Source: Chitinophagaceae bacterium (lineage in GTDB: Bacteria > Bacteroidota > Bacteroidia > Chitinophagales > Chitinophagaceae). Taken from it: a DNA stretch of 45,430 bases. The DNA lies in NCBI GenBank assembly GCA_947455215.1, contig CANGNA010000032.1, positions 1 through 45,430 of the forward strand. The letters run 5' to 3'. Shown one piece after another: positions 1-10,196 of this stretch (position 1 is the first letter of the stretch; each line of letters begins with the position of its first letter). Both the position numbers and the translations under genes were made by a program. The notes below the pieces were generated by a model. It worked only from the letters and a program-made list of their open reading frames with translations. It was not told where the DNA came from and did no database searches.

Positions 1-257
1 AGGACAGCGGCGCTTAGGTTACACGTCCGAAAACGAATACGTCCGCTGTAGCCGCAGGGTTGAAACCCTGCGCTAGGATAACCCGCCCTTACAGGGCGTA
101 CGGGTAGTTGTATATTCAAAACGAATACGTCCCGATGTGGGCTGTCAGTCAGAAGACAGGACAGCGGCGCTTGGATTACACATCCGGCAACGAATACGTC
201 CGCTGTAGCCGCAGGGTTGAAACCCTGCGCTAGAATAACCCGCCCTTTCAGGGCGGA
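1..257 (+). repeat. Tandem intergenic hairpin repeat, period 157 bp
   Basis: The block at 1-98 recurs at 158-255 with about seven mismatches by eye, an offset of 157 bp. Each copy contains a linker (AACGAATACGTCC core), then a hairpin CGCAGGGT-TGAA-ACCCTGCG, then a second hairpin CGCCCT-nnn-AGGGCG. Between the copies is a stretch (about 133-170) with GCTGTC and GACAGGACAGC arms, which can also fold. The arrangement resembles REP/BIME-type palindromic elements, but no family name can be assigned from sequence alone. The open reading frames across it are artefacts of the repeat. Confidence 0.85.
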
Positions 258-400
258 ACGGAGGGTTGGATATTCAAAACGAATAGTCCAGCTTGTGAGA
301 TTGCTTCGTTCCTCGCAATGACCGGCTTTTGTAGTGTTTGCTGTGATTTCAAAACGAGTACAGCCCGATGGTTGTTGGCCGGGAGACTAACAACGATGAG
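258..400. repeat. Further repeat modules upstream of the first T9SS cargo gene
   Basis: The linker recurs at about 275-290 and 350-371 (core CAAAACGA). Between them sits a module reading GATTGCTTCGTTCCTCGCAA at 299-318, a word I recall as widely dispersed in bacterial intergenic DNA. From 369 a degenerate hairpin follows, with GTTGTTGG pairing imperfectly to CTAACAAC. It corresponds to the perfect GTTGTTGGCG/CGCCAACAAC hairpins seen at about 3971 and 4186. The remaining sequence to 498 is AT-rich and would hold the promoter and leader of the next gene. I see no exact TAnnTTTG box there. Confidence 0.65.
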
Positions 401-498
401 GTTGTTGGTCCTTTTATATAATACGCATGACAAGTAATACGAATTAAATAAAAGTTGCTTATATTTACAGCGATTCCTATTCTATAAACAAACGTTGT

Positions 499-3400
499 AT
501 GAAAAAAATCCTATTGATCCTATGTTGCGTTTGCAACATGGCTATGGCCCAATTGACCGTTAGTGACAGTGCTATGCCTACGGGGGTACGATTACGCGCA
601 CACGCCAATACTGCCAGTGGTTTTACCAATGCGGGCATCGTAGTTGATGATGAATATTCGCTCGCCCTACCTATTGGCTTCACCTTTAATTTTTACGGCA
701 CTAACTATACCCAGTGCGTGGCCAGTCCTAATTGTGCTATAGTGTTCAATACGGCATTGGCCGGTAATTATGCCAGCTGGGTAATAGACAGCCAGTTTCG
801 CCACAACCCCATCGTATACAACAGCATCTGTATGCCCTGGAACGACCTTGACGTGTCGGTAGGAGGAACCGTGTACACCAAAACAGAAGGCACCGCACCA
901 AACAGGACATTTACTTTACTGTATTGCGGTGTACGAATGTTCAACTGTACATCGAGCGCGGTAACGGCGTGTGCTGTGCTGCATGAAACAAGTAATGTGA
1001 TAGATATTTTTATAGCGCACAAGCCCGTATGTGCCGGATGGAACGGCGGCCGTGCGATAGAAGGGGTACAAAACGCTACGGGCACCGACGCTGTAACTGT
1101 TCCGGGGCGTGACTACCCTGCTGTATGGACGGCTGAAAATGATGCTTACCGATTTACCCCCATAGGTGGCGGCAGCACTTATGCCGTAAGCGCTATTCCC
1201 TACAATTTCACGCTACCCACCACTTCATCTATTACTTACAATTGGTACGACAGCGCTACAGGTGTATTGCTGGGTAGCGGCGATACTATAACTGTGCACC
1301 CTACTGCACCCACTACTTATAAGGTGCAACTACTGGCATGTGGTACACTGGTAAGTACTGCTTACATCCACACCGGGCCATCATGTACAGGGCCATCTGT
1401 AGCGGGAAGTGCGACAAGCTCTACCAGCACGGCTTGTTCTTCAACCGCCATAACATTAACCAATACAGGGTTTACTACAGGATCAAATCTGCAATGGCAA
1501 TCTTCACCTGACGGCAGTACATGGGCAAACATAACAGGAGCGAACAGTGCGACCTATTATACAACTGGAATGACCAGTACCACCTATTACCGATGCAGCG
1601 CAACGTGCCCAACAGCCGGTAGCACTGCATACACCGGCCCTGTGGATGTAACATATACGAGCACATGCCCCTGCCTGCTGAACAACCCAGGCAGTATTGT
1701 GGCAAGTGCATTATATGTATGCCCTACCTCTACCGCCGGCCTGGCGGATGTGACCTATGACGCCCCAATGGCCGCATTGCAATGGCAATCATCGGGAGAC
1801 AGTGTAACATGGGCAGATATACCCGGAGCCACTAACAATACATATGACCTTACGAGTGTGAGTGCGACATTGTATTACCGGCTGAAATTTTCCTGCACGG
1901 CAGGAGGCGCCATGTATACCGGAGGTACACGAATACAGTATAATGCCGTTTGCAATTGTACAGGTACGCCATCTGCAGGTACTGTAAGTGCCTCGCCTGC
2001 TGTATGCGATTCCTGCACTATAACCCTAACGGCTTCCGGCTATACTTTAGCTGACAGCATAACTTTCCAATGGCAAAAGTCGAGCGATAGCGCGACGTGG
2101 AGTGACATACCTGGCGCCATATACTACACGCTTTTGTATATGCCGCATGGCAGTTTTTACTATCGTTGTGTGATCGGCTGTAGCACATCGGGCACATCAG
2201 CGTATACGCCCGGGCTATTCGTTCCCTACCGCTACCACATCATGAGCGCGTCACCCACCTTTGGTTCTCCATGTGCCACGCCAATATTCAATTTAACAGT
2301 GAACGGGTGGTCGCCCACATTATATACGATCACTTATTTCGGCGATGGCACGTCTGACTCATCAGGCATATACGCTACGGGTAGTACCGGATATTTATCA
2401 ATACCACACAGCTATTTATTTGCCGACACCTACCAGATAAAGCAGGTAGTATATGAAGGGGCACTGGCCATAGATTCTGTAACCTATCCGTTTGGCTACA
2501 TTTATTGCAACGAGTTCCCCATAAGGTTTTACTATGACATAGATGGCGATTGTACACAATCGGGCACTGAGCCGGCGAATGGGATTCCATTGCTTGTAGG
2601 CGTGGCACTGAACGGCGTACCTATTGATACATTATCGGCCACCAGCGGCATTAACTACTTTGTGACCAGTACCAGTGCCGGAGATGTATATTCTTTTGAA
2701 CTACTGGCACCCGCGACCGTAACCTGTCCCGGCAGCGCTATATTGTACGATACAGTATCTACAACATTGGGCTCAATACCCACACAATATGTAGGTCTGT
2801 CCTGCCCATCGGCTGGCATGGACCTTGCGGTTTATGATATAAGCGGAGGCGCAGGACCCAATCGGCTGAGAGGTAATATTTATGCCAGCAATAATTCATG
2901 CATCAGCACCAGCGCGACGGTAAGCCTGAGTTATGCATCGTATTATTATGACCACCTGAACACTGCGCCAACCTGCACTACACTGAGCGGCACCACAGCT
3001 ACATGGGATCTATCCGGCATACTAAACGCCGGTGGTGTTCCTGTACATCTGTTTTATGATGCATGGGCACCATTTTCATCGCTTGCACCACTGGGAGCTG
3101 TAGTTACCACGTACGTGCATATAGACCCTACCACTGGTGATATAAACACGACCAATAATGACTGCAACCCGGTAGATACTGTGCGTGCCAGCTGGGACCC
3201 GAACTCTATAACAGCAGCGGCCTGCATACCAGAAGATAGCACCTGGATAGAATATGTACTGCATTTTGAAAATACCGGTAACGATACGGCCCATAATATT
3301 TATGTGATGGACACCCTATCGTATAACCTGGACATGACCGGCATACGGCTGGTTATGGCCTCGGCACCGATGAATGTTGCCCATATAACGGATGGCGGCT

Positions 3401-3864
3401 ATAATGTGCTGCGTTTTGACTTTATGAACATCAACCTCCCCGACAGTTCGCACCACGGAGCATGCGATGGTGCAGTGATCTATAAGGCACGGACGCTGCC
3501 AGGCACGACCGCAGGCATGGTGATAGACAACAGGGCTGGTATTTATTTTGATGTAAATGATGTGGTAATGACCAATACTGCGCTGACAGACATAGGGTGC
3601 CCGACACCTGAAGGTATAGGCGCCTTTGCCGATAAAAGCGATCCGTCGCTGCACCCCAATCCCGCAACCGGAGAGGTGGTAGTGCACACAGGTAAATTGC
3701 AGGCGACCATTATTGTAAGAAATATGCTGGGCCAGGAGCTGATGCAGATGGCCAGCAATAGCGATAATATCGCACTGGACGTAAGTAGACTTCCGGCCGG
3801 GCTCTATAACATAACCGTTAAAGCAGATGGTGTAAATAAGACGCTGAAGCTGGTAAAGGAATAG
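499..3864 (+). CDS. Secreted T9SS cargo protein with Ig-like modules and type A sorting domain
   Basis: This is a 1121-residue protein with a signal peptide (MKKILLILCC..., predicted cleavage after AMA near residue 18). It is probably exported through Sec and then the type IX system to the cell surface. Residues about 20-220 form a beta-sandwich with the ending AYRFTP, as in nidogen-like or lectin-like N-terminal modules of Bacteroidota surface proteins. Three Ig-like modules follow (about 310-580), each with a WQxSxDxxTWxxIPGA-type signature. Residues about 915-1045 (YVLHFENTGNDTAHN onwards) match the DUF11-like repeat module often found just before a sorting domain. Residues about 1050-1121 have the type A sorting features: HPNPATGEV, a short LPAGLYNI strand and a basic KLVKE end. 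The gene stands alone between two repeat mosaics. Its ligand or substrate is unknown, and no catalytic domain is visible. Confidence 0.85.
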   Translation: MKKILLILCCVCNMAMAQLTVSDSAMPTGVRLRAHANTASGFTNAGIVVDDEYSLALPIGFTFNFYGTNYTQCVASPNCAIVFNTALAGNYASWVIDSQFRHNPIVYNSICMPWNDLDVSVGGTVYTKTEGTAPNRTFTLLYCGVRMFNCTSSAVTACAVLHETSNVIDIFIAHKPVCAGWNGGRAIEGVQNATGTDAVTVPGRDYPAVWTAENDAYRFTPIGGGSTYAVSAIPYNFTLPTTSSITYNWYDSATGVLLGSGDTITVHPTAPTTYKVQLLACGTLVSTAYIHTGPSCTGPSVAGSATSSTSTACSSTAITLTNTGFTTGSNLQWQSSPDGSTWANITGANSATYYTTGMTSTTYYRCSATCPTAGSTAYTGPVDVTYTSTCPCLLNNPGSIVASALYVCPTSTAGLADVTYDAPMAALQWQSSGDSVTWADIPGATNNTYDLTSVSATLYYRLKFSCTAGGAMYTGGTRIQYNAVCNCTGTPSAGTVSASPAVCDSCTITLTASGYTLADSITFQWQKSSDSATWSDIPGAIYYTLLYMPHGSFYYRCVIGCSTSGTSAYTPGLFVPYRYHIMSASPTFGSPCATPIFNLTVNGWSPTLYTITYFGDGTSDSSGIYATGSTGYLSIPHSYLFADTYQIKQVVYEGALAIDSVTYPFGYIYCNEFPIRFYYDIDGDCTQSGTEPANGIPLLVGVALNGVPIDTLSATSGINYFVTSTSAGDVYSFELLAPATVTCPGSAILYDTVSTTLGSIPTQYVGLSCPSAGMDLAVYDISGGAGPNRLRGNIYASNNSCISTSATVSLSYASYYYDHLNTAPTCTTLSGTTATWDLSGILNAGGVPVHLFYDAWAPFSSLAPLGAVVTTYVHIDPTTGDINTTNNDCNPVDTVRASWDPNSITAAACIPEDSTWIEYVLHFENTGNDTAHNIYVMDTLSYNLDMTGIRLVMASAPMNVAHITDGGYNVLRFDFMNINLPDSSHHGACDGAVIYKARTLPGTTAGMVIDNRAGIYFDVNDVVMTNTALTDIGCPTPEGIGAFADKSDPSLHPNPATGEVVVHTGKLQATIIVRNMLGQELMQMASNSDNIALDVSRLPAGLYNITVKADGVNKTLKLVKE

Positions 3865-3879
3865 GAGCAGGTTGGGTGG

Positions 3880-4303
3880 AGAAGCCGCAGGGTTGAAACA
3901 CTGCGCTATAATAGCCTGCCCTTACAGGGCGTACGGGTGGTTGTATATTCAAAACGAATATGCCCCCAATGGTTGTTGGCGGGGACGCCAACAACGGCGC
4001 AGCCTGTGAAGGACGAATACATGATAACGGACATGGGCTACATAGCGCCCCATGTCCGTGTCGCCCTTCGACAGGCTTAGGGTGACACTCGGTGAAGGCT
4101 TTATTGTTGAAACCCTACGCTATGATAGCCCGTCCTTACAGGGCGGAACAGCGGGTTGTATTCCCAAAACGAATACGCCCCCGATGGTTGTTGGCGGGGA
4201 CGCCAACAACGGCGCAGCGTGTGAAGGACGAATCCATGATAACGGACATGAGCTACATAGCGCCCCATGTCCGTGTCGCCCTTCGACAGGCTGCCAATGA
4301 CAC
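3880..4303 (+). repeat. Tandem intergenic repeat, period 215 bp, three hairpin types
   Basis: Two copies offset by 215 bp each contain, in order: a GTTGAAACnCT...CCTTACAGGGCG module; the linker CAAAACGAATAnGCCCCC; a perfect hairpin GTTGTTGGCG-GGGA-CGCCAACAAC; and a CGGACATGGG...CCCATGTCCG hairpin (from 4028 and 4243), whose left arm in the second copy carries a change (GGACATGAG). The last is followed by CCCTTCGACAGGCT. An inverted relative of the final module lies at 45233-45297. No gene is credible here. Confidence 0.85.
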
Positions 4304-4730
4304 ATTGTGTATGTCGTTGATTTTCAATACACAAAACAAATACATCCCGACACAGCAATCACCCCCGACATTTGACAACGCGCTACGCTTGGTCAAATAT
4401 CGTCCCCTCTTTTGTGCTACGCACAAGGCTTGGCAAAGAGGGGAGTTTCCGAAAATGAATACGTCCCGACGCGAGACTGCTTCGTTCCTCGCAGAGACCA
4501 GTGTCATTTGCAAAGTTCTTGAGCGCAGCTTATTGTTTACTCAGGGTGACACTCGGTGAAGGCTTATCTGTTGAAACCATGCGCTATTATAACCCGCCCT
4601 TACAAGGCGGAGCGGTGTTGGTGTGCGTATTGGCAGGTGAATCAGACACCCTACTACGCGGGCTAACGGGTACTTCCTTGAGACATAGGGACAAGCATGT
4701 TGCGGCAGAATTAATGGACGACTGAGCAGT
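4304..4730. repeat. Mosaic of degenerate linkers and large palindromes upstream of the A2M gene
   Basis: The linker recurs at about 4332-4350 and 4450-4471. Between these copies are two stem-loops: TTTGAC (4371-4376) with GTCAAA (4392-4397), and CCCCTCTTT (4404-4412) with AAAGAGGGG (4435-4443). The latter has a nested TTGTGC/GCACAA stem. The second linker is followed by the GCTTCGTTCCTCGCA word at about 4480-4494. From 4540, CAGGGTGACACTCGGTGAAG repeats the sequence at 4078-4097, followed by another GTTGAAACC / CCGCCCTTACAAGGCGG module. The remaining 4731-4802 is AT-rich leader sequence with no clear promoter consensus. Confidence 0.7.
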
Positions 4731-4802
4731 GAAAAATAATTATCGTTCTGAATGCCGGAATTATAAAAATCCAGTATAATTTTAATATAAATTCAACCTT
4801 TT

Positions 4803-7800
4803 ATGAAACCTCGACTGTGGCAATTAAGCGCTGGCTTGAGTTGCCTTTTTTTATGCGTGTTGCTGTATGCCTGCAAAACAAGTAAGTACGATCTTGATGT
4901 GACCCGAAACTTTGACGCTGAAATAGAGCAGCAGCAAAACCTGGAGTTCACCTTCAGCAAAGACATTTTCCCGGACAGCCTGCTGAACAGGTGGGATACT
5001 ACGGCTTACCTGGAGATAACGCCGGCTGTAAAGGGCAGGTTCAAATGGAACAGCTCGAACATGCTGACCTTCTCACCGGATGCGGGTTTCACACCGGGTA
5101 CCGAGTACACCGCCAAACTAACCAAGGAGGTACTGAAGTATAGCCAAAAGAAAATGAGCTATAACGATGTCCCTATACCTTTCCACACAGCAGATCTGAA
5201 AGTAACGGAAGCACATGTATCGTGGGTGCGGGGTGCTAATGCGGCTACAGTGGCCGTGCAGCTGGATATGAGCCTGAACTACGCGGTAAACCTTGCCGAC
5301 GTAATGCATAAGCTGAAGCTAAGCAGCAATGGCAACCCTGTATCAGTAGGCACCAGCAACACAGGCAATGGCAAAACGCTATCGGTACAGTTTGCACCGA
5401 TCAACGACAAAGATGAAGAAACCCCGCTGAAAGTAGAGCTGGGCAAGGGCATAGCTATTGTAGGCAGCAAGTATGTATCAGGCAAGGACACCACCTTCAG
5501 CATGAGCATACCATCGAGGTATAACCTGACCATAACGGGTGTTGAGGCACAGCATACCGGCACAGAAGGCATCATTACGGTAAGCACCTCTCAGCCGCTG
5601 AACGAGCAGAACCTGAAGAGCATGATATCGCTGGAACCGGCGGCTAATTATGATGTGGTGATATCAGACGGTGGCTTCATCATATCCGGCAAAGAGTTGC
5701 AGGCATCTACTATGTATACCCTTACCGTAAAACAAGGGCTGGAAGGAGCACTGGGCGGCCGTATGAAGAGCGATCATACGGAACAAGTATCATTCGGCAA
5801 GCTGCGCCCGACCATCAGCTTTGCCAATAGCAAGGGGATGTATCTATCATCGTCGGGCTACAAGAACATATTGCTGAACATAGTGAATGTACCGAACGTG
5901 GAAGTGACCGTGATCAAAGTATACGAGAATAACCTGGAACAGTTCATGCGCAGGGATGCGGACTATGACTATCACTACGACGACAAAGAAGATGAGAGCC
6001 ATGAATTTACCTATTACCAGACAGCAGACCTTGGCGACACCATTTATAAGAGAAGCTATGAAACAGCCAAGCTACCTGCACTGAATGCAGCACGCGTACT
6101 ACACCTGGATTTTGAGGACCGTATAAAAGGCTACAATGGCATTTATGTACTTACCGTAAAGTCGAAAGAGCACAACTGGATACAGGAGTCAAAGATCATA
6201 TCGGTATCAGACATAGGCATCATTGTAAAAGAGGAAAAGGACAATGTATATGTGTTCACCAATTCTATAAAAACGGCAGAAGCCATGAGCGGGGTGAATG
6301 TATCATTCATCAGTACCAACAACCAGAAGATGGCCACTGTGACCACCGACAAGGATGGCGTGGCAGTATTAAAGAACATCGGCCAGACAGCGCCGGGCTT
6401 TAAGCCGGGTATGGTAACCGCCAGGAAGGGCGATGAGTTCAGCTTTGTACTCTTCAGCAAAACGCAGATAGGTACATCGAGGTTTGATGTTGGCGGCCGT
6501 GTGCCCAATGATGCCGGCCTTATAGCCATGATATATCCCGAACGTAACCTATACCGCCCGGGAGAGACCATACATGTAAGCACCATTGTACGAAACGAAC
6601 AATGGCAGCAGCAAAGCGATATGCCGGTGAAACTGAAACTATCTATGCCTAACGGCAAGGAGTTTGCAACAGCGCAGAAGATACTGAACGAACAGGGATC
6701 GTGTGAGGCCACCTTCCCCACCCCACCAACGGCGCTTACGGGCAACTACCTGCTGGAAGTATTTACAGGCAACAATGTGTTGCTGAACTCTTACAACATA
6801 AGCGTAGAAGAGTTTATGCCCGACAGGATGAAGGCCACAGTGACCACCAACAAAGCAGAGTATGTACCGGGCGATAATGTAGATGTGAACATACAGGCCG
6901 ACAACCTGTTTGGCACACCTGCAGCAGGTAGGAACTACCACTGCGAAATGAACCTGAGCAAGGGCGCCTTTGAAGCAAAACAGTTTCCCGACTATGATTT
7001 TACTATAGCCAAGGAGCTGAACTATGTTACCGACATGCACGAGGGCAAAACCAATGACAATGGCGGTGCTACGGAGCATTTTAAACTAGACCCATCGCTG
7101 GCCAACAGTGGTGTGGTGAACGGCAACATAAGTGTGAGTGTTTTTGATGAGACCGGCAGGCCGCTGCATCGCTACGAGCATTTTAAAGTATACACGCAAC
7201 CGGTGTTCATAGGTATGAAATGCGACCAGAGCTATGTAGGCACTCAGGTGCCGGTGAAGATGGGCCTGATAGCACTGAACAAGGCCGGCATACCACAAAA
7301 TACCATAGCAGATGTGACCATTACCAAAAAGTACTGGCACAGCGTAATACAGCAGAACGGCGCCACCTACAGGTATGTGTCTGTGAGCGACGACAGGGTG
7401 GTATCGACACAGAGCATACAGATAACAGGCAGCAATTACACCTATGCGTTTACACCTAAAGAGAGCGGGCAATATGAGGTGCGTGTATCAGTAAGAGGTG
7501 CTAACAGCTATATAGCTAAAACACTCTACGCCTATGGCTGGAGCGATGCCAGCTATACATCGTTCGAGGTAAATAACGAGGGCAACGTAGAGATAAAGAC
7601 CGATAAGACAGAATACAATGTAGGAGAGAATGTGAAAGCACTCTTTACTACACCATTTGAAGGCAAGATGCTGGTAACGCTGGAGCGCGACCACATCATT
7701 AAATACTACTACCTGACAACCAAGAATAAATCGGCGGCGTTGAACTTCACTACTGATGAAATGTCTTTACCCAACGTCTATATTACTGCTACATTGTTCC

Positions 7801-10196
7801 GCCCTATGGATGGTAGCGATCTACCTCTGACAGTAGGCCACGGCTTTAAATCGGTAAGAGTAGCCAATAAGAGTTACCAGATACCGGTAACGGTAAGTGT
7901 TGCCGAAAAGTCGAGATCGAAAACCAAACAAACTATAAATGTGCAGACAGCACCCGGCGCATATGTAACGATTTCGGCAGTGGATGAAGGCATACTACAG
8001 GTAAAGAACTATGAGACACCAGATCCGTATAATTTCTTTTACCAGAAAGAAGCATTGACCACGCGCAGCTACGATATATACCCCTGGCTGCTGCCGGAGA
8101 TAAAGACGCGCATGTCGAGCACCGGTGGTGATGGCAGCGAAAGCGATAGCCGCCGCGTGAACCCAATGTTTGTGAACAGAGTGAAGAATGTAAGCTTCTG
8201 GAGTGGCATAGTACAGGCCGATGGACGCGGGCATGTAAAGTATGACATTGACGTGCCACAGTTTAGCGGAGACATACGAGTGATGGCGCTGGCATACAAG
8301 AACAAAGCCTTTGGCAGCGGCGATAAGCATATGAAGGTGGCCGACCCTATAGTGGTGAGCACTGCCCTGCCGCGCTTCCTGACACCGAAGGACGACATCA
8401 GCATGAACGTATCGATGAGCAATACCACCAACAAGCCAACATCGGCAAGTGTTACGGTAACTACTACCGGCCCTGTAGGTGTGGTGGGTAGCACAACGCA
8501 GACCGTACAGATACCTGCCAACAAAGAAGGCAGGGCTGTATTTAATGTAGTGGCGCAGCCATCGGTAGGCGCAGCAAAGGTAACGGTGACCGTACGCGCC
8601 TTTAATGAGACCTATGTGAACGAAACAGAGATAGGCGTAAGACCTCCGGCATCGCTACAGAAATTTACCGGCAATGGATTTGCAGAAGCCAACAGAACAA
8701 CGCCAATAGACTTTAAGAACAATTTCATTCCATCGTCTGTTACCGGCAAGCTGGTTGTGGGCAAGTCGCCTATTACTAAGTTCAGCAAGAATATAGAAGA
8801 CCTGGTGCGCTATCCTTATGGCTGTGTGGAGCAAACAGTATCGGCAGCATTCCCGCAACTATACTATGCAGACATAGTGAAGAGCATGACGGGCGCTACC
8901 AATAAAGACATGAACCCTGCTGCCAACGTGCAAGCCGCCATACTGAAGCTACAAAGCATGCAGCAAGGCGACGGCGGCATGAGCTACTGGCCCGAAGGTG
9001 GCGAGGAGAGCTGGTGGGGCAGCATTTACGCCTGCCACTTTTTGCTGGAAGCTAAGAAAGCAGGCTATGATGTGAACAGCAATACCCTGCAGCGACTGCA
9101 GAGCTATATGATCTATAAGCTGTATAAAAAAGAGGTGATGACCTTCTTCTATAACGGCAACAGCAAGAAAGATGTAGCACCGGAGGAAGTACCTTACTCG
9201 CTATATGTACTGGCCATGGCCGGGCAGGCACAACAGTCGAGCATGAACTATTACAAGGCGCATAAAGAACTGTTGACGCTTGATGGCAGATACTTGCTAT
9301 CGGCGGCATACACCCTTTCCGGTCAGCCATCGCAGGCAAGAGATGTATTACCATCATCATTTGCAGGAGAGATACCTAACCATAGCTTTAGCGGCAGCTT
9401 CTATTCTTACATAAGGGACGAGGCCTTATCGCTGCTTGTGCTACTGGATGTGAACCCTAACGACAGGCAAGTGGGCATTATGAGTAAGCAGCTGGCCGAC
9501 CAGATAACTAAGGAACGCTACCTGAACACCCAGGAAAATGCCTTTAGCATACTGGCCCTAGGCAAGGTGATGAAGATGGCCAACCAGACCAATGCTACTG
9601 CAACAGTATTGGCCAATGGCAAGACGATAGGCAATACAACGGGCACACCATTGACACAAGACCTGAAAGCCTATGCCAACTCAGTATTGAGTGTTCAGGT
9701 GAAAGGCAATGGTGGTTATTACTATTTCTGGGAAGTGGACGGCATTACTGCTGATGGCAGCTATAAGCAGGAAGACAACTATATGCGTGTGCGCAGAAGC
9801 TTCTTTGACCGACAGGGTCGCGAAATAAAAACCTTTAAGCAAAATGACCTTGTGGTGGTAAGGTTATCGATAGAGAGTCAGTACGATAGCCGTATAGATA
9901 ATGTGGCCATTACAGACATGCTGCCAGCAGGTTTTGAAATAGAGAATACCCGCCTGCGAGAGATGCCAGCCATGGAATGGATAAAGGATGCAGCAACGCC
10001 TGACTATATGGATGTGCGCGATGACCGCATCAACTTCTTCACCAACGTAGAAAGGAAGCGCAAAGACTTCTACTATATGGTAAGAGCAGTATCTCCGGGC
10101 ACCTTCCAGCTGGGGCCTGTGCAGGCGGATGCGATGTATGATGGTAACTTCCACTCGTATAATGGAGCAGGGGTAATTAAGGTAATGGCTCAATAG
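4803..10196 (+). CDS. Alpha-2-macroglobulin family lipoprotein with thioester motif (YfhM-like)
   Basis: This 1797-residue protein is a bacterial alpha-2-macroglobulin, a periplasmic trap for foreign proteases. An N-terminal hydrophobic segment ends in a lipobox-like LLYAC with Cys24, so it is probably a lipoprotein. By eye the order is: N-terminal Ig-like domain; an MG2-type domain from about residue 570 (YPERNLYRPGETI); a bait-region domain around 920-1050 (DKTEYNVGENV); an MG7-type domain from about 1129 (FWSGIVQADGRG); then the thioester helical domain with YPYGCVEQ, where Cys1341 and Gln1344 should form the internal thioester. A C-terminal receptor-like domain follows from about 1680 (MLPAGFEIENTR). 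It is longer than the E. coli protein (about 1650 residues). The pbpC gene follows 163 bp downstream, the same pairing as yfhM-pbpC in proteobacteria. An octamer repeat runs through its last codons. Confidence 0.95.
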   Translation: MKPRLWQLSAGLSCLFLCVLLYACKTSKYDLDVTRNFDAEIEQQQNLEFTFSKDIFPDSLLNRWDTTAYLEITPAVKGRFKWNSSNMLTFSPDAGFTPGTEYTAKLTKEVLKYSQKKMSYNDVPIPFHTADLKVTEAHVSWVRGANAATVAVQLDMSLNYAVNLADVMHKLKLSSNGNPVSVGTSNTGNGKTLSVQFAPINDKDEETPLKVELGKGIAIVGSKYVSGKDTTFSMSIPSRYNLTITGVEAQHTGTEGIITVSTSQPLNEQNLKSMISLEPAANYDVVISDGGFIISGKELQASTMYTLTVKQGLEGALGGRMKSDHTEQVSFGKLRPTISFANSKGMYLSSSGYKNILLNIVNVPNVEVTVIKVYENNLEQFMRRDADYDYHYDDKEDESHEFTYYQTADLGDTIYKRSYETAKLPALNAARVLHLDFEDRIKGYNGIYVLTVKSKEHNWIQESKIISVSDIGIIVKEEKDNVYVFTNSIKTAEAMSGVNVSFISTNNQKMATVTTDKDGVAVLKNIGQTAPGFKPGMVTARKGDEFSFVLFSKTQIGTSRFDVGGRVPNDAGLIAMIYPERNLYRPGETIHVSTIVRNEQWQQQSDMPVKLKLSMPNGKEFATAQKILNEQGSCEATFPTPPTALTGNYLLEVFTGNNVLLNSYNISVEEFMPDRMKATVTTNKAEYVPGDNVDVNIQADNLFGTPAAGRNYHCEMNLSKGAFEAKQFPDYDFTIAKELNYVTDMHEGKTNDNGGATEHFKLDPSLANSGVVNGNISVSVFDETGRPLHRYEHFKVYTQPVFIGMKCDQSYVGTQVPVKMGLIALNKAGIPQNTIADVTITKKYWHSVIQQNGATYRYVSVSDDRVVSTQSIQITGSNYTYAFTPKESGQYEVRVSVRGANSYIAKTLYAYGWSDASYTSFEVNNEGNVEIKTDKTEYNVGENVKALFTTPFEGKMLVTLERDHIIKYYYLTTKNKSAALNFTTDEMSLPNVYITATLFRPMDGSDLPLTVGHGFKSVRVANKSYQIPVTVSVAEKSRSKTKQTINVQTAPGAYVTISAVDEGILQVKNYETPDPYNFFYQKEALTTRSYDIYPWLLPEIKTRMSSTGGDGSESDSRRVNPMFVNRVKNVSFWSGIVQADGRGHVKYDIDVPQFSGDIRVMALAYKNKAFGSGDKHMKVADPIVVSTALPRFLTPKDDISMNVSMSNTTNKPTSASVTVTTTGPVGVVGSTTQTVQIPANKEGRAVFNVVAQPSVGAAKVTVTVRAFNETYVNETEIGVRPPASLQKFTGNGFAEANRTTPIDFKNNFIPSSVTGKLVVGKSPITKFSKNIEDLVRYPYGCVEQTVSAAFPQLYYADIVKSMTGATNKDMNPAANVQAAILKLQSMQQGDGGMSYWPEGGEESWWGSIYACHFLLEAKKAGYDVNSNTLQRLQSYMIYKLYKKEVMTFFYNGNSKKDVAPEEVPYSLYVLAMAGQAQQSSMNYYKAHKELLTLDGRYLLSAAYTLSGQPSQARDVLPSSFAGEIPNHSFSGSFYSYIRDEALSLLVLLDVNPNDRQVGIMSKQLADQITKERYLNTQENAFSILALGKVMKMANQTNATATVLANGKTIGNTTGTPLTQDLKAYANSVLSVQVKGNGGYYYFWEVDGITADGSYKQEDNYMRVRRSFFDRQGREIKTFKQNDLVVVRLSIESQYDSRIDNVAITDMLPAGFEIENTRLREMPAMEWIKDAATPDYMDVRDDRINFFTNVERKRKDFYYMVRAVSPGTFQLGPVQADAMYDGNFHSYNGAGVIKVMAQ

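Noticed and set aside
248-433. Open reading frame on the minus strand inside the first repeat array
   Set aside because: It consists wholly of repeat modules (linker and GCTTCGTTCCTCGCA word), with no coding pattern or family match.
1-470. Integron cassette array (attC-like sites)
   Set aside because: The hairpins are nearly perfect and short, lack recognisable attC R boxes, and no integrase or cassette genes lie between them.
4052-4725. Several overlapping short open reading frames between the first cargo gene and the A2M gene
   Set aside because: The frames follow the 215-bp tandem repeat and its palindromes. The same peptides recur in different frames, which is typical of non-coding repeats.
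1-4730. CRISPR array
   Set aside because: The recurring words are irregularly spaced, the intervals contain palindromes shared between arrays rather than unique spacers, and no cas genes are present.
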